From NCBI GenBank assembly GCA_948567375.1, contig OX419760.1:11904001-11968000 (forward strand): a stretch of 64,000 bases of DNA. Direction: 5' to 3'. This stretch comes from Lunularia cruciata. Lineage: Eukaryota > Streptophyta > Marchantiopsida > Lunulariales > Lunulariaceae. The stretch's first letter is position 1, and every line of letters begins with the position of its first letter. The notes beneath the pieces were generated by a model. That model ran no database searches and was not told where the DNA came from. It saw only the letters and a list, made by a program, of their open reading frames with translations. A program made the position numbers and the translations under genes. Shown here one piece after another: positions 24,200 to 35,192 of the stretch.

Positions 24200-27006
24200 C
24201 ATCCTCACACTCATCTCCTGATGGTACGAAGGCTCCACTCTAAGCCTGTTGCACCAACTGATCTGCATGCTACTATAAAGCCTCCTCTCAACTCCACAAT
24301 GGAACAATCCCACTTGTTCTCCAAATCTGAGTGATCTCCTCTGGTATTGGAGTATCCTCTACCTAGGCATTCCCCTCCAACAAGTCACCAGGCCAAGTAA
24401 TTGCTCCATTGAAAGCTAAAACTGATGATGCCATGGTCCCAGACTATAGTGAGCCAAGACTGCCACTACTAAAGCGTATTGGTAGGAAACATACCCGTCC
24501 TTCATCAGACTACCAACCTGGTCTACAGGAGGCTGTCTCCTCCCAATAGTCAATACTGAAACCCATGGGGTATAACATTGCTCTCCCAACTAGCACATCA
24601 TATGACTCAACTAAAGTTGCAATAGCCTCACCTCTCACCACTGAGCTATCAGTTTGATGACCAGGCTAAACTTGGGCAACAAGCTCTCCACTTGTGATGT
24701 ACTATGTCAAACCACCACCTAGAGGTGTTTGGATCTGAAATGGACACCTCTCCACATCGGTCTTTTGTAACTCCAGATCAATAACTGCACCTTCCCCAAC
24801 ATAAGGGGCTACGCCCTAGAGTCTAACAAGACTCTTTATGGTGTATAGACCTTCCCTGAAGGTCCCACAAAATGGAAAATCCCCCTTTGGTTATCCAATA
24901 GGACAACACCAGGTGTGAACCACGCTCTCTCAAAGGCCGGTCTAGCTGGAAACTCCTCTAGTCTAGCCGTTGCTGCCTATCGTAAACCACTGGTTGTTGA
25001 ATGAATCCCATGCTCCTCAACCAAGTCAGCTCCACTACCAACCACCTCTGCTCTAGTAGTAGGAACCGCATCATATCTACTCTCATAAAGTGTGGCAGCC
25101 AACCGGAACACTGGGGTTGGGTCAACTCCCAATGTAAACATGTCACTGGCTGAAAACAAATGGCACCGTATAATCAGCTGAGTTGCCCCCAACATTGTGC
25201 TAGACTTAGTCTGTGTAGTAGCAAGTAGCTGACTAGCAGGTAGTCCCTCATGCACTCCATCACCACCTACCACACCTGCACTAGGATGTTTAGGAGCCAT
25301 GGATGTCATCTGCAATGCCTCAGATAGTGTGAAAGATTGAGTAAGTCTGACCAATCTCCCAACCTCTCCTCTCTATGGGTCCAACTCCATTGATGCTCCT
25401 CTAGGCTCTAGAGCATGTACTGCACTCCTAGTCATTGTTGTAGATGCATCCACTTGTGCTACTCCGCACATGAAGTCCAAAGCATCTCTATCACCAACAT
25501 ATAAGGTGGAAGCCTCTGCACCCAAATTTCATCTCCTCTAAGCAATGGCAATACTAGCCAATCTCTGCTCCAACTGCTCAATCCGAGTAGCCATAGCTGT
25601 ATTAGAAGTAAGGGCAGGTATTGCACTCCTAGTAGGTGTAGATCCTCTACCACCACCTCAACCACCTTGTCCTCCATGAATTGGAACTCCTCTACTACCT
25701 GCCATAACAGCCCTACCACTCTGTAACTCCAGGTGTAGGTCAAAACATTGGTCACTAGTGTGACCAAATCTGTAGCAATGCTCACACTGCCTTTGTCTTG
25801 GCTATGATGCACATGAGGTATCACGTCCATTGTCTTGAGTACACCCTCTCCAATGGTGAGGTCCACCACAAGTCCAACAAGCAACACTACTACTCACTGG
25901 CTGCTGCTGACCCAAAAATGAAGGTAAGGGTCTAACTTTACTAGGCCCTCCACTCGCTCCATAGGATCTAAGCTGTCCACCCTATCCTCAAAAACCAACT
26001 GACCGTGGTGTACTTTGCTGCACTCTAGAAGAAGTCACAACCATGGATGAGGTCTCCCTACCAAATCCAGATGTCACCTCTCTCTCCTCCACCATGTTGA
26101 GCTCAATACACTTAGCCAAACCAAAGACCATTGCCAAAGTAGATGAAGTAGCCAACAACAATGTAGCATCACGAACTCTACATCATAACTCCCCGTCTAG
26201 TATCCTATACCAAAATTGGACTGCTTGGGCCTCAATAACACCCTAAGTGAAACTGATAGTCCGCCTCATGCAAGTGTATGCCTTGCGTAGGCTCTCTCCA
26301 GCCTTCCATTGGAACTCCTGCAAGCTCCTCCGCTTGTCAATACACACTCCCTAGTAGTTCCGCCTCAAAAATTAGAAGAACTCCACCATGGGGTTAAACC
26401 CCGATACCACACCACCTCTTGTAGTGGTACCTCCACTCGTAGTAGCACTATCTCTAGCTAGTGCACCTCCACTAGCTCCACTAACACTACTCAAGCTAGA
26501 ACTCGTAGGTATAGCCAATCTACTCTTGGCCACCGAACTTGAAGTGATAAAGACATAGTTCAAAGACCAATATTGTCTTCATAACTCAATCTCCTCAAAA
26601 TGAGCTCTCCTTAACTCATGGTACTCATCCATCAGCAGACCCTCTAGATGTTGAAACAACCCCTTCCATGCCAAGAAGAGTGTAAACAAAGTCAGGTTCC
26701 ACATCTATTGCAAATCACACCAACTATCTATCTCTTGGATGAAGTCATCTAACTCAATGGTACCCAATGTACCAGAGTAACCTCTAGGGCCTTTGGAGGC
26801 CCCATAAATCTCGTCCATGTCCCACAACAATGGTGCGTACATACCAAGTGCTCTCTCAATTGAATCAACTCTTGTGTCGAATCCAACTCAGAATCAATCT
26901 CCACCCTCACTGGGACCTGAGATACAAGTTGATACCAAGAACCACTCCAAGTAAACCCATTGTGTACTGCATGGCTATCTCTTCTAGAATCCCCAAAGAA
27001 CTCCAT
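24200..27006 (-). pseudogene. Copy A gag and protease
   Basis: Starts at the ATG at 27,006 (MEFFGDSRRDS), aligned with the copy B start. Gag is frameshifted after about 85 codons. A TGA at 25,988-25,990 follows VGF exactly where copy B has one. The two CCHC knuckles lie around 25,730-25,910, and the protease about 24,500-24,900. A stop occurs in the protease-upstream linker. Confidence 0.7.
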
Positions 27007-27552
27007 TGTGACAAAGTAACCGCAACCGCAAACTGCAACAACAAACCAAAACCACAAATTGCAACCACAAGTTGCCTCCGCAAGTACCCCACCAAGTCTC
27101 AATACCACCAAGTGCCAACATCAACTAAGCAGCACCCATTAAGGTAACTCTAACTTAGATAACTAAACTACACTAGGAGAAAGAGCAACCTATAACTTGC
27201 CATCACAACATGCACTCTCACGATCTGTAGGTCATCCCTTCTTGCCTCACCATAGAGAATTAAAGATAGTCTGTCTGATCATCACTCCAACCTCACTACC
27301 GAGAGCACACTAGAGCACTAACGCTCAAAATTCAGAGCACCTCACACAAACGTGGTGCACAAACAAGAAGTGGAGAATGGAGGAGGTCCAATCACAACAC
27401 GGGATTGACTCAACCACCATTTGGCATTTGACATAAGAGAAGTTTGTATCTAAGTCCTAAGCTACCAGGATCACCAAGAATGGGATCAAAATGCCTCTCC
27501 TAGCAAAAGCTACAAGTGTGTAGATAACATTGGCACAGTCACTAGGACAACA

Positions 27553-27622
27553 AGTGAGGGTGGACTAATTGGCTAGAGCACTAGTCTAGGAACAAGAGAT
27601 CTAGGGGTCAAACCTTGTTGCG
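27553..27622 (+). other. tRNA-like segment in the leader of copy A (antisense to the element)
   Basis: Contains an A-box-like TGGACTAATTGGC and a B-box-like GGGGTCAAACC about 40 bp apart, with CTAG...AGATCTAG between. The counterpart in copy B is at 34,561-34,630 on minus. It resembles the 5' half-to-T-arm order of a tRNA, or a tRNA-derived SINE head, but no good acceptor stem is seen. Confidence 0.4.
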
Positions 27623-28150
27623 CACAATCTAGCAAGGTGGGCAGATTTTGCCAACCAATGACCAAGATCTACTCCAAACTAGCTAGCCTCACGCCAGCAA
27701 GTTGGCTTGCTGGCCCTTCTGGCCCTTCTTGGCCTTTGTAGCCTCTCATAGCCCACAACCCTATGCCTCAAAGCCTCCCCCGCTAACTCTTCACTTGAGC
27801 TAAATTGAAAACACGAGTTTCTCCAAATCACAAATTCACAAGAATAGCTTCCCAACTCCACCTTCAATTTTACTTTCTGAGTCCAACTTGCAACAAATTG
27901 GTCCTACCTTCACCTCTTGCCCTCAAAATCATAACCACAACTCAAAATTTGCTCTTTTTGTGCTCAAAATTTAGCCAACGCTTCCGCATACTGTCTGCCT
28001 TACTACCAAATCCCTATCAAGCAACAAGCTTCTACACACTAGGGAAAAACTGAACTTTAGTTGAGCTACCAATGATCCACCAAGCTTGGAGATACCACCA
28101 ACACTCAAAATTCTTGCACCTGATTTCCCCCTAATCTCACTTCTCTGATG

Positions 28151-28606
28151 TAATCAGATTGTTTACCACTCTCAACTCAACTCAACTCAACTCATATCAA
28201 TACTTGATCTATCACTCTATAAACTACCAACAATTGGGCACTGGTTACAGTCAAGCCACACTCACTCTAGCTAAGAGAATCCAAGTGACGCTCGCCGGCC
28301 TCTGTCCACCATAGCCATGAACTCAAAGGCTCAACATCAGAGAATTGAGCTCTCTAGAGCTGCACTTCAAAAGTATACCCCTTGGACTTGAGCTAGGTCT
28401 AAAACTCTAACGGTCCCACTAATGGCACACTTGATGGTGCAAATGGTGCAAAGTGATAGTGGGCCCCATTGTGAAGTCAGTACCCCAAACACAAAATCTA
28501 ATCGTTGGAAAGTAGCCTCTAAGAAATTGCTCAAATAACTCTAACTACTATCATTGGAACTCCAATGTCTGAGCAATCTAGATGCAACACTACAAATGGT
28601 GTGATA
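28151..28606 (-). repeat. Copy A repeat A1 (5' terminus)
   Basis: 456 bp forming the 5' end of the element; starts TATCACACCATTTGTAG and ends CAATCTGATTA in element orientation. It is followed by CATCAGAGAAG, a possible degenerate initiator-Met primer site. No B repeat precedes or follows it. Confidence 0.8.
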
Positions 28607-28611
28607 ACCTT
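28607..28611. repeat. Target-site duplication of copy A, right
   Basis: ACCTT, identical to 18,911-18,915. Confidence 0.85.
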
Positions 28612-29740
28612 TTGGTAGAAGGAAGTTACCTTGATAGGTCATAAGGTCTAATTGGAGGGTATCAGGATGGAAGAGGAGAAAATCAAGGCCATTATTGATT
28701 GGCCTATTCTAAAAAATACCATAGAAGTGTGGGCATTTAATAGATTGGCATGTTTTTACCAACAATTCATCTACTACTATGCTTTTGTGGCCAAACCATT
28801 GATCTATCTCTTGGGACAGACCTCAAGGTTTCAATGGACCACCAAGTACAAAGAAGCATTCCAAAAGCTGAAACATATAGAATCTTCAAAATCCATTCTT
28901 CAACCATGTGATCCTTAACTACCTTGTGTGGTTGATTTTGATACTTCTAGCTTTGCCATTGGAGCTATGTCGCAGTAGGAATTTCCATATGGGTTACATC
29001 TCATGCCTTTATATCTCATCAACTAAACAACTCAAGAAGAAATTACTCTACTTGAGATAAAAAAAACTAGCAATGGTATATGCCACCAAAGTATGGTGGC
29101 ATTATCTCCTAGGAAAAAAAGTGATCATGAAAATAATCACAAACCTTTTTTGTAGATGTTACGTTTGGAGCACATGAAAAGATGACACCATTGATGGGAG
29201 AAACAACCACAATTCTTTGACATCAACCTTGAGTACAAACCCCAATAGGTTCCATGTCATCGTTGATGCCCTATCTTGGTGACCTGATTTGATAACTCTT
29301 TCTCTCATCATGGCAATAATTATGATAGTGACAATTGACTTAGGACAGTAGGACCGCTTTACAACAAGATCTCTTCTTTTAGATTATACAAGGTTGTCTT
29401 AGAGTATATGAAAAGGAATACAACACCTTCTCTTTCAAGGAAGGCCTTCTATTCTATGAGAATTAGATCTATGTTCCAGCCAAGGATGATCTATAACTTG
29501 TGCACCTTCAAGAAGCCCATGACTTACCAATCACTGGTGACATCGGTATGGACAAGACCTTGGGTAACCTATAATACCAATAGTAGTGGCCCAATATGGC
29601 ATGAAAGGTTTGTGAATTTGTTTGAACTTGTGAGAGCTGCCAATGCAACAAGGCCAATAACCAAAAATGAAGTGGACTTTTTCAACCACTTTCCATCTTG
29701 TATGCTTGATGGTAACATGCAAGTTTAGATCTCATCACAC
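28612..29740 (+). pseudogene. Element H: RT thumb, RNase H and integrase zinc region
   Basis: Aligns with 50,400-51,530 of element C. IKAIIDWPILKNT and FNRLACFYQQFIYYYAF are the RT connection; FQWTTKYKEAFQKLKH and PCVVDFDTSSFAIGA mark RNase H with its first Asp; EAHDLPI (about 29,510) is the integrase HHCC start with a His lost. Many stops. It ends where D2 begins. Confidence 0.7.
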
Positions 29741-32118
29741 TATTGTACTTTGCTTTTCTCTCTCTTGGAACACAAAAGGTGCCTAGCTATGGAGCCTATA
29801 GATCAGAAATTGTAGAGTAACTTGTCTCTACTAGTTTGAGCGTGTGTGGAACCCAACCAGTAAAACCTTCCGCTCTAGGTTTTGGTATTCTTGCTATCTG
29901 GTAAGGGGGTAATGTGCAACCTAACCTATCATCATAACACACACTCCTGGTTTGTTGGTCATCACTTCCAACATTACCAAGGAGAAATACACAACACTTC
30001 TAGAAGGAAAGAACCTAAGCACAATGCCCGCACACCAATCCAAACCAACTGGGCGTACAACCAGGCATGCAAGCATAGAGAGGATCCACCCACAGAAACT
30101 CAGCAAAAAATCTCCAGGCTTTTGGTGGAGATCAACTTCAAAGATCCCTGCTCTATCCTCAAATTGATTTCAATCTGTACTCCAGCTTCCTCAATTATGC
30201 ACTTCAGATTTCAGCCAATTCTTAATCCAAGTGTAGAACTCTGTCTCTTTTGTTGGAGAAATCCTATGACACTCAGATGGGTGTTTCTTCCTCTATTTGG
30301 CTTGAACCATCATTCTAGGATTCAATGGAAAGCATGTAAGATAAGCTTTCCAATGACATGAAATTTGCCTCAATCTGAGTACTACAGCTCCCTTGACAAG
30401 CTTCCAAACTTGTCAAATTGCTTGTAGGTTTTTATCCTAATTTTGTAATCTCTATTTTAGGGTTTGCTATTTGTTCTTGGCAATTATTCCCTAGATTTCA
30501 GATTCAGAAGTACACTTGATCCTCAAAAACACTCTAGCAACCTGAAACCCTCAATCATAGTCACAATGTAGGAGAATTGACATCCAATGAAGATGGAAGA
30601 TAAAAATTGCTCTACCTAGCTTATAATACTATTTGTAGTGGAGTTTCTTGCATCAATTAGCACTCTTCATGGACCCAAACTCAACCAAACTTTTCCCAGT
30701 AATTGGTTGTGCTTTTCTCTAACCCTTTGCAAATTTTAATACCCTAATCCAGCCTCAAACTTGAGATATGGATCAATTCTTGAGCTGGGCTAACTTGTGA
30801 GCTCTACGGACCCAAGTATGCTTGATCCAAGACCCTAAATTGTCTATTTGAAGAATCAAGATGAAATCTTCACCTAGAGGTGCAAACCTTAACCAGCAAC
30901 AATACTGGAAATTTTCACAAGGTGATTTGACCCAAAACTTTAGGAGTGACTAAATCTTCAAACCTGATCAGAATGTAATCTCCAACTCCTCACATTCTAG
31001 AGCTCCAACTTCAATTGGCCAGATCTGATTGGAGATTGATCAAATTTTTCCCATTTCTTGAATTGAACACTACAAATCAGATCTGGCCAATTGAAGTTGG
31101 AGCTCTAGAATGTGAGGAGTTGGAGATTACATTCTGATCAGGTTTGAAGATTTAGTCACTCCTAAAGTTTTGGGTCAAATCACCTTGTGAAAATTTCCAG
31201 TATTGTTGCTGGTTAAGGATATCTGATTGGTATATACACTACCACTTTATCCATCTTCCCTTTAACATATTATGGAAATGTCTTACATAGCTCTCTAAAT
31301 TGTCTATCTTGTCCTCTTGGGTTTGAATTGTACCCCCCCTTACTTCAATTGATCATATCTCCCACAAAATTGACTCAAATCTCTCAAATTTTGTCTCAAA
31401 ATTGTATCATGTCTGCTCTTCTCTTTAACTATGGTCTTCTCTTCTTGAATTCCCTCACTAAACTCCCTCAATCATCCAGAAACGCCCAACTTCTCCTCTT
31501 GGAAATCAACCTCTTGCAATTTTGTCTTTTAACTCTTCATCTTTTGACAAGTGGACCCCACAACTCTACCTTGAAGCTCATGAGTGAAAATTCAGCATTT
31601 CCCAACTATAAGAGCACATTATTGTTAAGTCCTAGACTTGCTTGTAAGTAAGCACCAGAAGGACGAGAGGATCTGATTTTTCCATCATCAAGTCAGTGAA
31701 TAGGATCCCAAAACATCTCACCATCCAATCCCATAAGCCGTTGTGGTGTAGAATCTGAAGCCTAATGAGAAAAATATTGGGGAGTGACAGATCAAGAGCA
31801 TGGTACATTGCCTACTCAAATGCCTCCTCTGATGCTCTACTATACAGGCTCTGCTATAACTCTCACTCCCAACTTCCTCCTCCTCCTCAAGACTCCTCAA
31901 CTAAAACACACCTTCCTGTCGCCTCTCCACCACATATAAACGTAAGAGCCCTCAAACATGATAAAATCATAACCCACATGGCCAATCACACATATGTACA
32001 TAGATGGCTCACATGGCAACGTCTCATCCATCGGATCTATCATACAACCTACTCCACTAATGTGGCGATAAACTACAATAAGTTACTTTTTTATGGCTAC
32101 GCAAACCACAACAAGATA
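29741..32118 (-). mobile_element. Non-coding LTR-type element D2 (2.4 kb)
   Basis: Inverted homologue of D1. In element orientation it starts TATCTTGTTGTGG and ends AGTACAATA. It contains the leader-like segment GTGATGACCAACAAACC (about 29,960) also seen before gag in copy B. The interval 30,950-31,200 holds an extra inverted repeat: 30,911-30,989 is repeated in reverse at about 31,117-31,195, making a large hairpin absent from D1. Flanks are only partly alike (ACACT against GCGCT), so the duplication has decayed or is not exact. No coding capacity. Confidence 0.7.
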
Positions 32119-32220
32119 GCGCTCTTTCTCAAGACAAAGCAAGGTCACACAATTAATAAACTTAGTAAGCAAATCCATTTAGCACCAACTTTTGATATAG
32201 TGGATGCTCCAACATTGGCA
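32119..32220 (+). pseudogene. Element H: integrase fragment
   Basis: Reads KTKQGHT, then NKLSKQIHLAPTFD and DAPTLA, matching the region just after the first catalytic Asp of the element C integrase. Bounded by D2 on the left and insert S on the right. Confidence 0.7.
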
Positions 32221-32899
32221 TGTGAGCCGGCCTGTCTCTCACTCAGGATGAACCTCTGATGGCTATTATGGTAGCGCACCATGGACTAAGAAGGCAAGGA
32301 ACCCCAACTCCATCATACTCCTCCAAGGCTAACACTCCAAGACTCAAGACATTGCTCACTAGAGAACTCACTGAGAGAGAGATAGTTGCAAATGAAAGGA
32401 TGATGAGTACCTCCTCACCCCTTGTTTATATACTTGTGAAATAGTTACGTACCAAAGTTACTAATTACCGTAGTAACTCAAGTTACTAGACTAAAAGTCA
32501 AGTAAAGTCAAAAAGTAGAAAGGAATATCCATTCACATGGGCATATTCCCCTTATCTTGACCCAACCACTAAAGCAAGGATTCCTTCACATGGGCTATCC
32601 TTGGACTAAAGAAGAATCCAAAACAAAAAGGCTTGCGGGCCCAAGAGTTCTCAACTCTTTCCCCAAAGCCAAACACCTAGGAATAATACCAAGTCAACAC
32701 ACTAAAATCCAAAATAGTGGTGCTCATCTTTTCTACTTCCTCTAAAGTAAGGTCCCATCTATCTTAGCTATGACTAACTTTAGCTAACCATGACTAATAT
32801 AGAACCATCCTTTATCTCTATATAAATAATATCTCTTAAGTACTTGTAATACCAAGCTAAATATCACAATACCACACACATGCACAAATGGGTGTTATA
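32221..32899 (+). mobile_element. Insert S: probable solo LTR of another element
   Basis: A 679-bp block that interrupts the H integrase at TTAGCA/AAAATCTAC (judged against element C). Begins TGTGAGCCGG and ends GGTGTTATA. A TATA-like TATATAAATA lies near its 3' end (about 32,820), as in a plus-strand LTR. It includes GTTACTAATTACCGTAGTAAC, an imperfect palindrome. No exact target duplication was found, so the edges are uncertain by a few bases. Confidence 0.55.
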
Positions 32900-33398
32900 G
32901 GCCTAGATCTACTTCAACAATGTATTCAAGCATCATGGGATACCTTGTGTACTCATCTTTGACTATGATCCTCAACTCACCAGCAATTTTGGCAAGCACT
33001 CTTTCAACTACTTGATACCAAGCTTTCTTTGTCCATAGTTTATCATCCTCAAATTGATGGACAAATAGAACATGGAAATTGCACCTTGGAGGATATGCTT
33101 AATGCTTTTGTCATTGTTCACCATACTAACTAGAATGAATGTCTTGCAGTTGTTGAGTTTACCTACAATAATTCCAAGCAAACAAGCACCAAATTCTCTC
33201 CCTTCTTTCTTAATTTTGGCCAAGAACCACTTGTTCTAGATTCCATTCTTGCTCCTCTATCTCATTTCCTTCATACTTCACCTTCTTGACCAAGATATCC
33301 CAATCCTTACAACAAGCCAAATCTCATCTCCTTGTTGCTCAAAATTATCACAAACAAAAAACAGACCAATATCATCATGATCTCACCTTTAACTTGGT
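32900..33398 (+). pseudogene. Element H: integrase core
   Basis: Matches ANNVFKHHG through the second catalytic Asp region (LIFDYDP) and the Glu region, which reads as DGQIEHGN at about 33,055; element H keeps the Glu that element C has lost. Broken by stops, then interrupted by copy B within the segment corresponding to FEVGDKV of element C. Confidence 0.65.
33394..33398. repeat. Target-site duplication of copy B, left
   Basis: TTGGT, repeated at 43,317-43,321. Removing copy B and one duplicate restores the H sequence as judged against element C. Confidence 0.85.
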
Positions 33399-33846
33399 GT
33401 CACGCCATTTGTAGTTCCGCATCTAGATGCTCGGACACTGGAGTTCCAGTGATGGTAGTTAGAGTTATTCTAGCAGTTTCTCAGGGACTACTTTCCGACG
33501 GTTAGATTTCGTGTGCGGGGTACTGACTTCACGGTGGGGCCCACCGTCACTTTGCACCGTTTGCACCGTCGAGTGTGCCGTCAGCAGGACCGTTAGGGTT
33601 TCAGGGCTAGCTCGAGTCCAGGGGGTATAGTTTCGAAGTGAGCTCCAAAGAGCTCACTTCTCTGATGTTGAGCCTTCGAGTTCTTGGCTATGGTGGACAG
33701 AGGCCGGCGAGCGTCACCTGGATTCTCTATGCTTGAGTGGGTGTGGCTTGACTGTAATCAGTGCCCAGTTGTTGGCAGTTTATAGAGTGACAGATCAAGT
33801 ACTGATCTGAGTTGAGTTGAGTTGAGAGTGTTAAGCAATCTGATTA
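33398..33846 (+). repeat. Copy B repeat A1 (5' terminus)
   Basis: 449 bp from TGTCACGCC to CAATCTGATTA. It contains a perfect inverted repeat with 11-bp arms, GAAGTGAGCTC and GAGCTCACTTC (33,635-33,660, 4-base loop), and CACTGGAGTTCCAGTG (7-bp arms). TTTATAGAG near 33,780 is a possible TATA element. Unlike A2 it is not flanked by B repeats. Confidence 0.85.
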
Positions 33847-33858
33847 CATCAGAGAAGT
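33847..33858 (+). promoter_or_regulatory. Putative primer-binding site of copy B
   Basis: ATCAGAG at 33,848-33,854 lies directly after A1 and matches the core of the plant initiator-Met primer site TGGTATCAGAGC. Flanking bases do not match well, and copy A has the same sequence, so this is a weak but conserved candidate. Confidence 0.4.
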
Positions 33859-35192
33859 GAAGTTAGGGGGAAATCGGGTGCAGGAACATTGAGTGTTGGT
33901 GGTATCTCCAAGCTCGGTGGATCGTGGTAGCTCGATTCAGGTTCTGTGTTTCCCTAGTGTGCAGAAGCTCGTGTAGTTGATGCAAATTTGGCAGTTAGGT
34001 GGACGGTGTGCGGAAGCACTGGCCAAATTTTGAGCAAAGAAGGAGCAATTTTCAAGAAGTGTTGTGATTTTGAGCTCAAGAGGTGAAGGCAGGACCAATT
34101 TGCTGCGAGTTGGGCTCAGAAAGTGAAATTGAAGGTGGAGTTGGAAAGCTCTTCTCATGAAATTGTGATTTGGAAAAACCCGTTTTGTCAATTTGGCTCG
34201 AGTGGAAAGTTAGCGGGGGATTTGGCGGACATCCATCTTTAGGGTTTACGTCAGATTTTGGGCCAGAATTGGAGGAGTTTTGCTGTTTGGCCAGATTTGG
34301 AGAAGTTTTGCTAGTTTGGAGGAGTTTCACAGATTTGGAGAAGTTTCGCCAATTTTGGAGGAGGTTCAAAGTGGCAACAAGAAAGGCCTCATTTGGCTGA
34401 ATTTCGGCGTTTCGAGGCTTCGAGGCATAGGGCTGTGGGCTATGAGAGGCTACGAAGGCCTAGAAGGGCCAGCAAGCCAGCTTGCTGGCGTGAGGCTAGG
34501 TAGTTTAGTGTAGATCTTGGTCATTGGTTAGCAAAATCTGCCTTTCTTGCTAGATTGTGCGCAACAGGGTTTGACCCCTAGATCTCTTGTTCCTAGACTG
34601 GTGCCCTAGCCAACTGGTCCACCCTCACTTGTTGTCATAGTGACTGTGCCACTGTTATCTATACACATGTAGCTTTGGCTAGGAGAGGCAGTTTGATCCC
34701 ATTCTTGGTGATCCTGGTAGCTTAGGACTTAGATACGAACTACTCTTATGTCAAATGCCAAATGGTGGCAGAGTCAGTCCCGTGTTGTGTTATGAGATGG
34801 AGGGTTTTCGTTTAGATTTCTTGTGATTGGATCCCCTCCATTCTCTGCTTCCTGTTTGTGCAGCACGTTTGTGTGAGGTGCCCTGACTTTTGAGCGTTGG
34901 TGCTTTGGTGTGCTCTCGGTGGTGAGGCTGGAGTGATGACCAGTCAGACTACCTTTGTTTCTCTCCGGTGAGGCAGGAAGTGATGACCTGCAGACCGTGA
35001 GAGTGTGTGTTATGATGGCAGGTTACAGGTTGCCTTTCCCCTAGTGTTGTTATCTCGGTTAGAGTTACATTAGTGGATGGTGTTTAGTTGGTGTTGGCAC
35101 GCGGTGGTATTGGCACTTGGTGGGGTACTTGCGGTTGCGACTTGCGGTTGCAGTTGGTGGTTCGGGTTTGCTGTTGCAATTACGTGGTCACG
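33859..35192 (+). other. Leader of copy B
   Basis: About 1.3 kb non-coding leader between primer site and gag ATG. At 34,267-34,366 there are tandem short units of the type TTTGGAGAAGTTT and TTGGAGGAGTTT. At 34,561-34,630 an antisense tRNA-like segment is present. At 34,830-35,030 a block is shared with D1 and D2. The frame is open without ATG for 35 codons before the gag start. Confidence 0.7.
34561..34630 (-). other. tRNA-like segment in the leader of copy B
   Basis: On minus: an A-box-like TGGACCAGTTGGC (34,608-34,620) and a B-box-like GGGGTCAAACCC (34,567-34,578). Spacing is that of a tRNA, but the acceptor stem is not convincing. It is conserved in copy A at 27,553-27,622. Possibly a captured SINE head or a relic tRNA. 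Confidence 0.4.

Larger units (their letters stand above)
18916..28606 (-). mobile_element. Copy A: Ty3/gypsy element with cytosine methyltransferase and PHD finger
   Basis: Full-length, 9.7 kb, minus strand, flanked by ACCTT duplications. In element orientation: A1 repeat (28,606-28,151), leader with tRNA-like segment, gag from 27,006, two CCHC knuckles, protease, DNMT3-like methyltransferase, RT, RNase H, integrase, PHD finger (19,884-19,750), then B1 (19,575-19,470), A2 (19,467-19,023) and B2 (19,022-18,916). It is clearly more diverged and more C-to-T decayed than copy B, with many stops. Organisation is otherwise identical to copy B at 33,399-43,316. Confidence 0.85.

Noticed and set aside
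19744-28606. Numerous plus-strand ORFs across copy A
   Set aside because: Antisense shadows of the minus-strand element; the domains read only on the minus strand.
29741-32118. Coding gene in D2 (ORFs 29,882-30,361 and 31,765-32,259)
   Set aside because: D1, its homologue, does not keep these frames and no domain is seen; the second ORF also crosses into element H.
34561-34630. Functional tRNA gene
   Set aside because: A- and B-box-like strings exist, but no convincing acceptor or T stem forms, and the segment belongs to a repeated leader.
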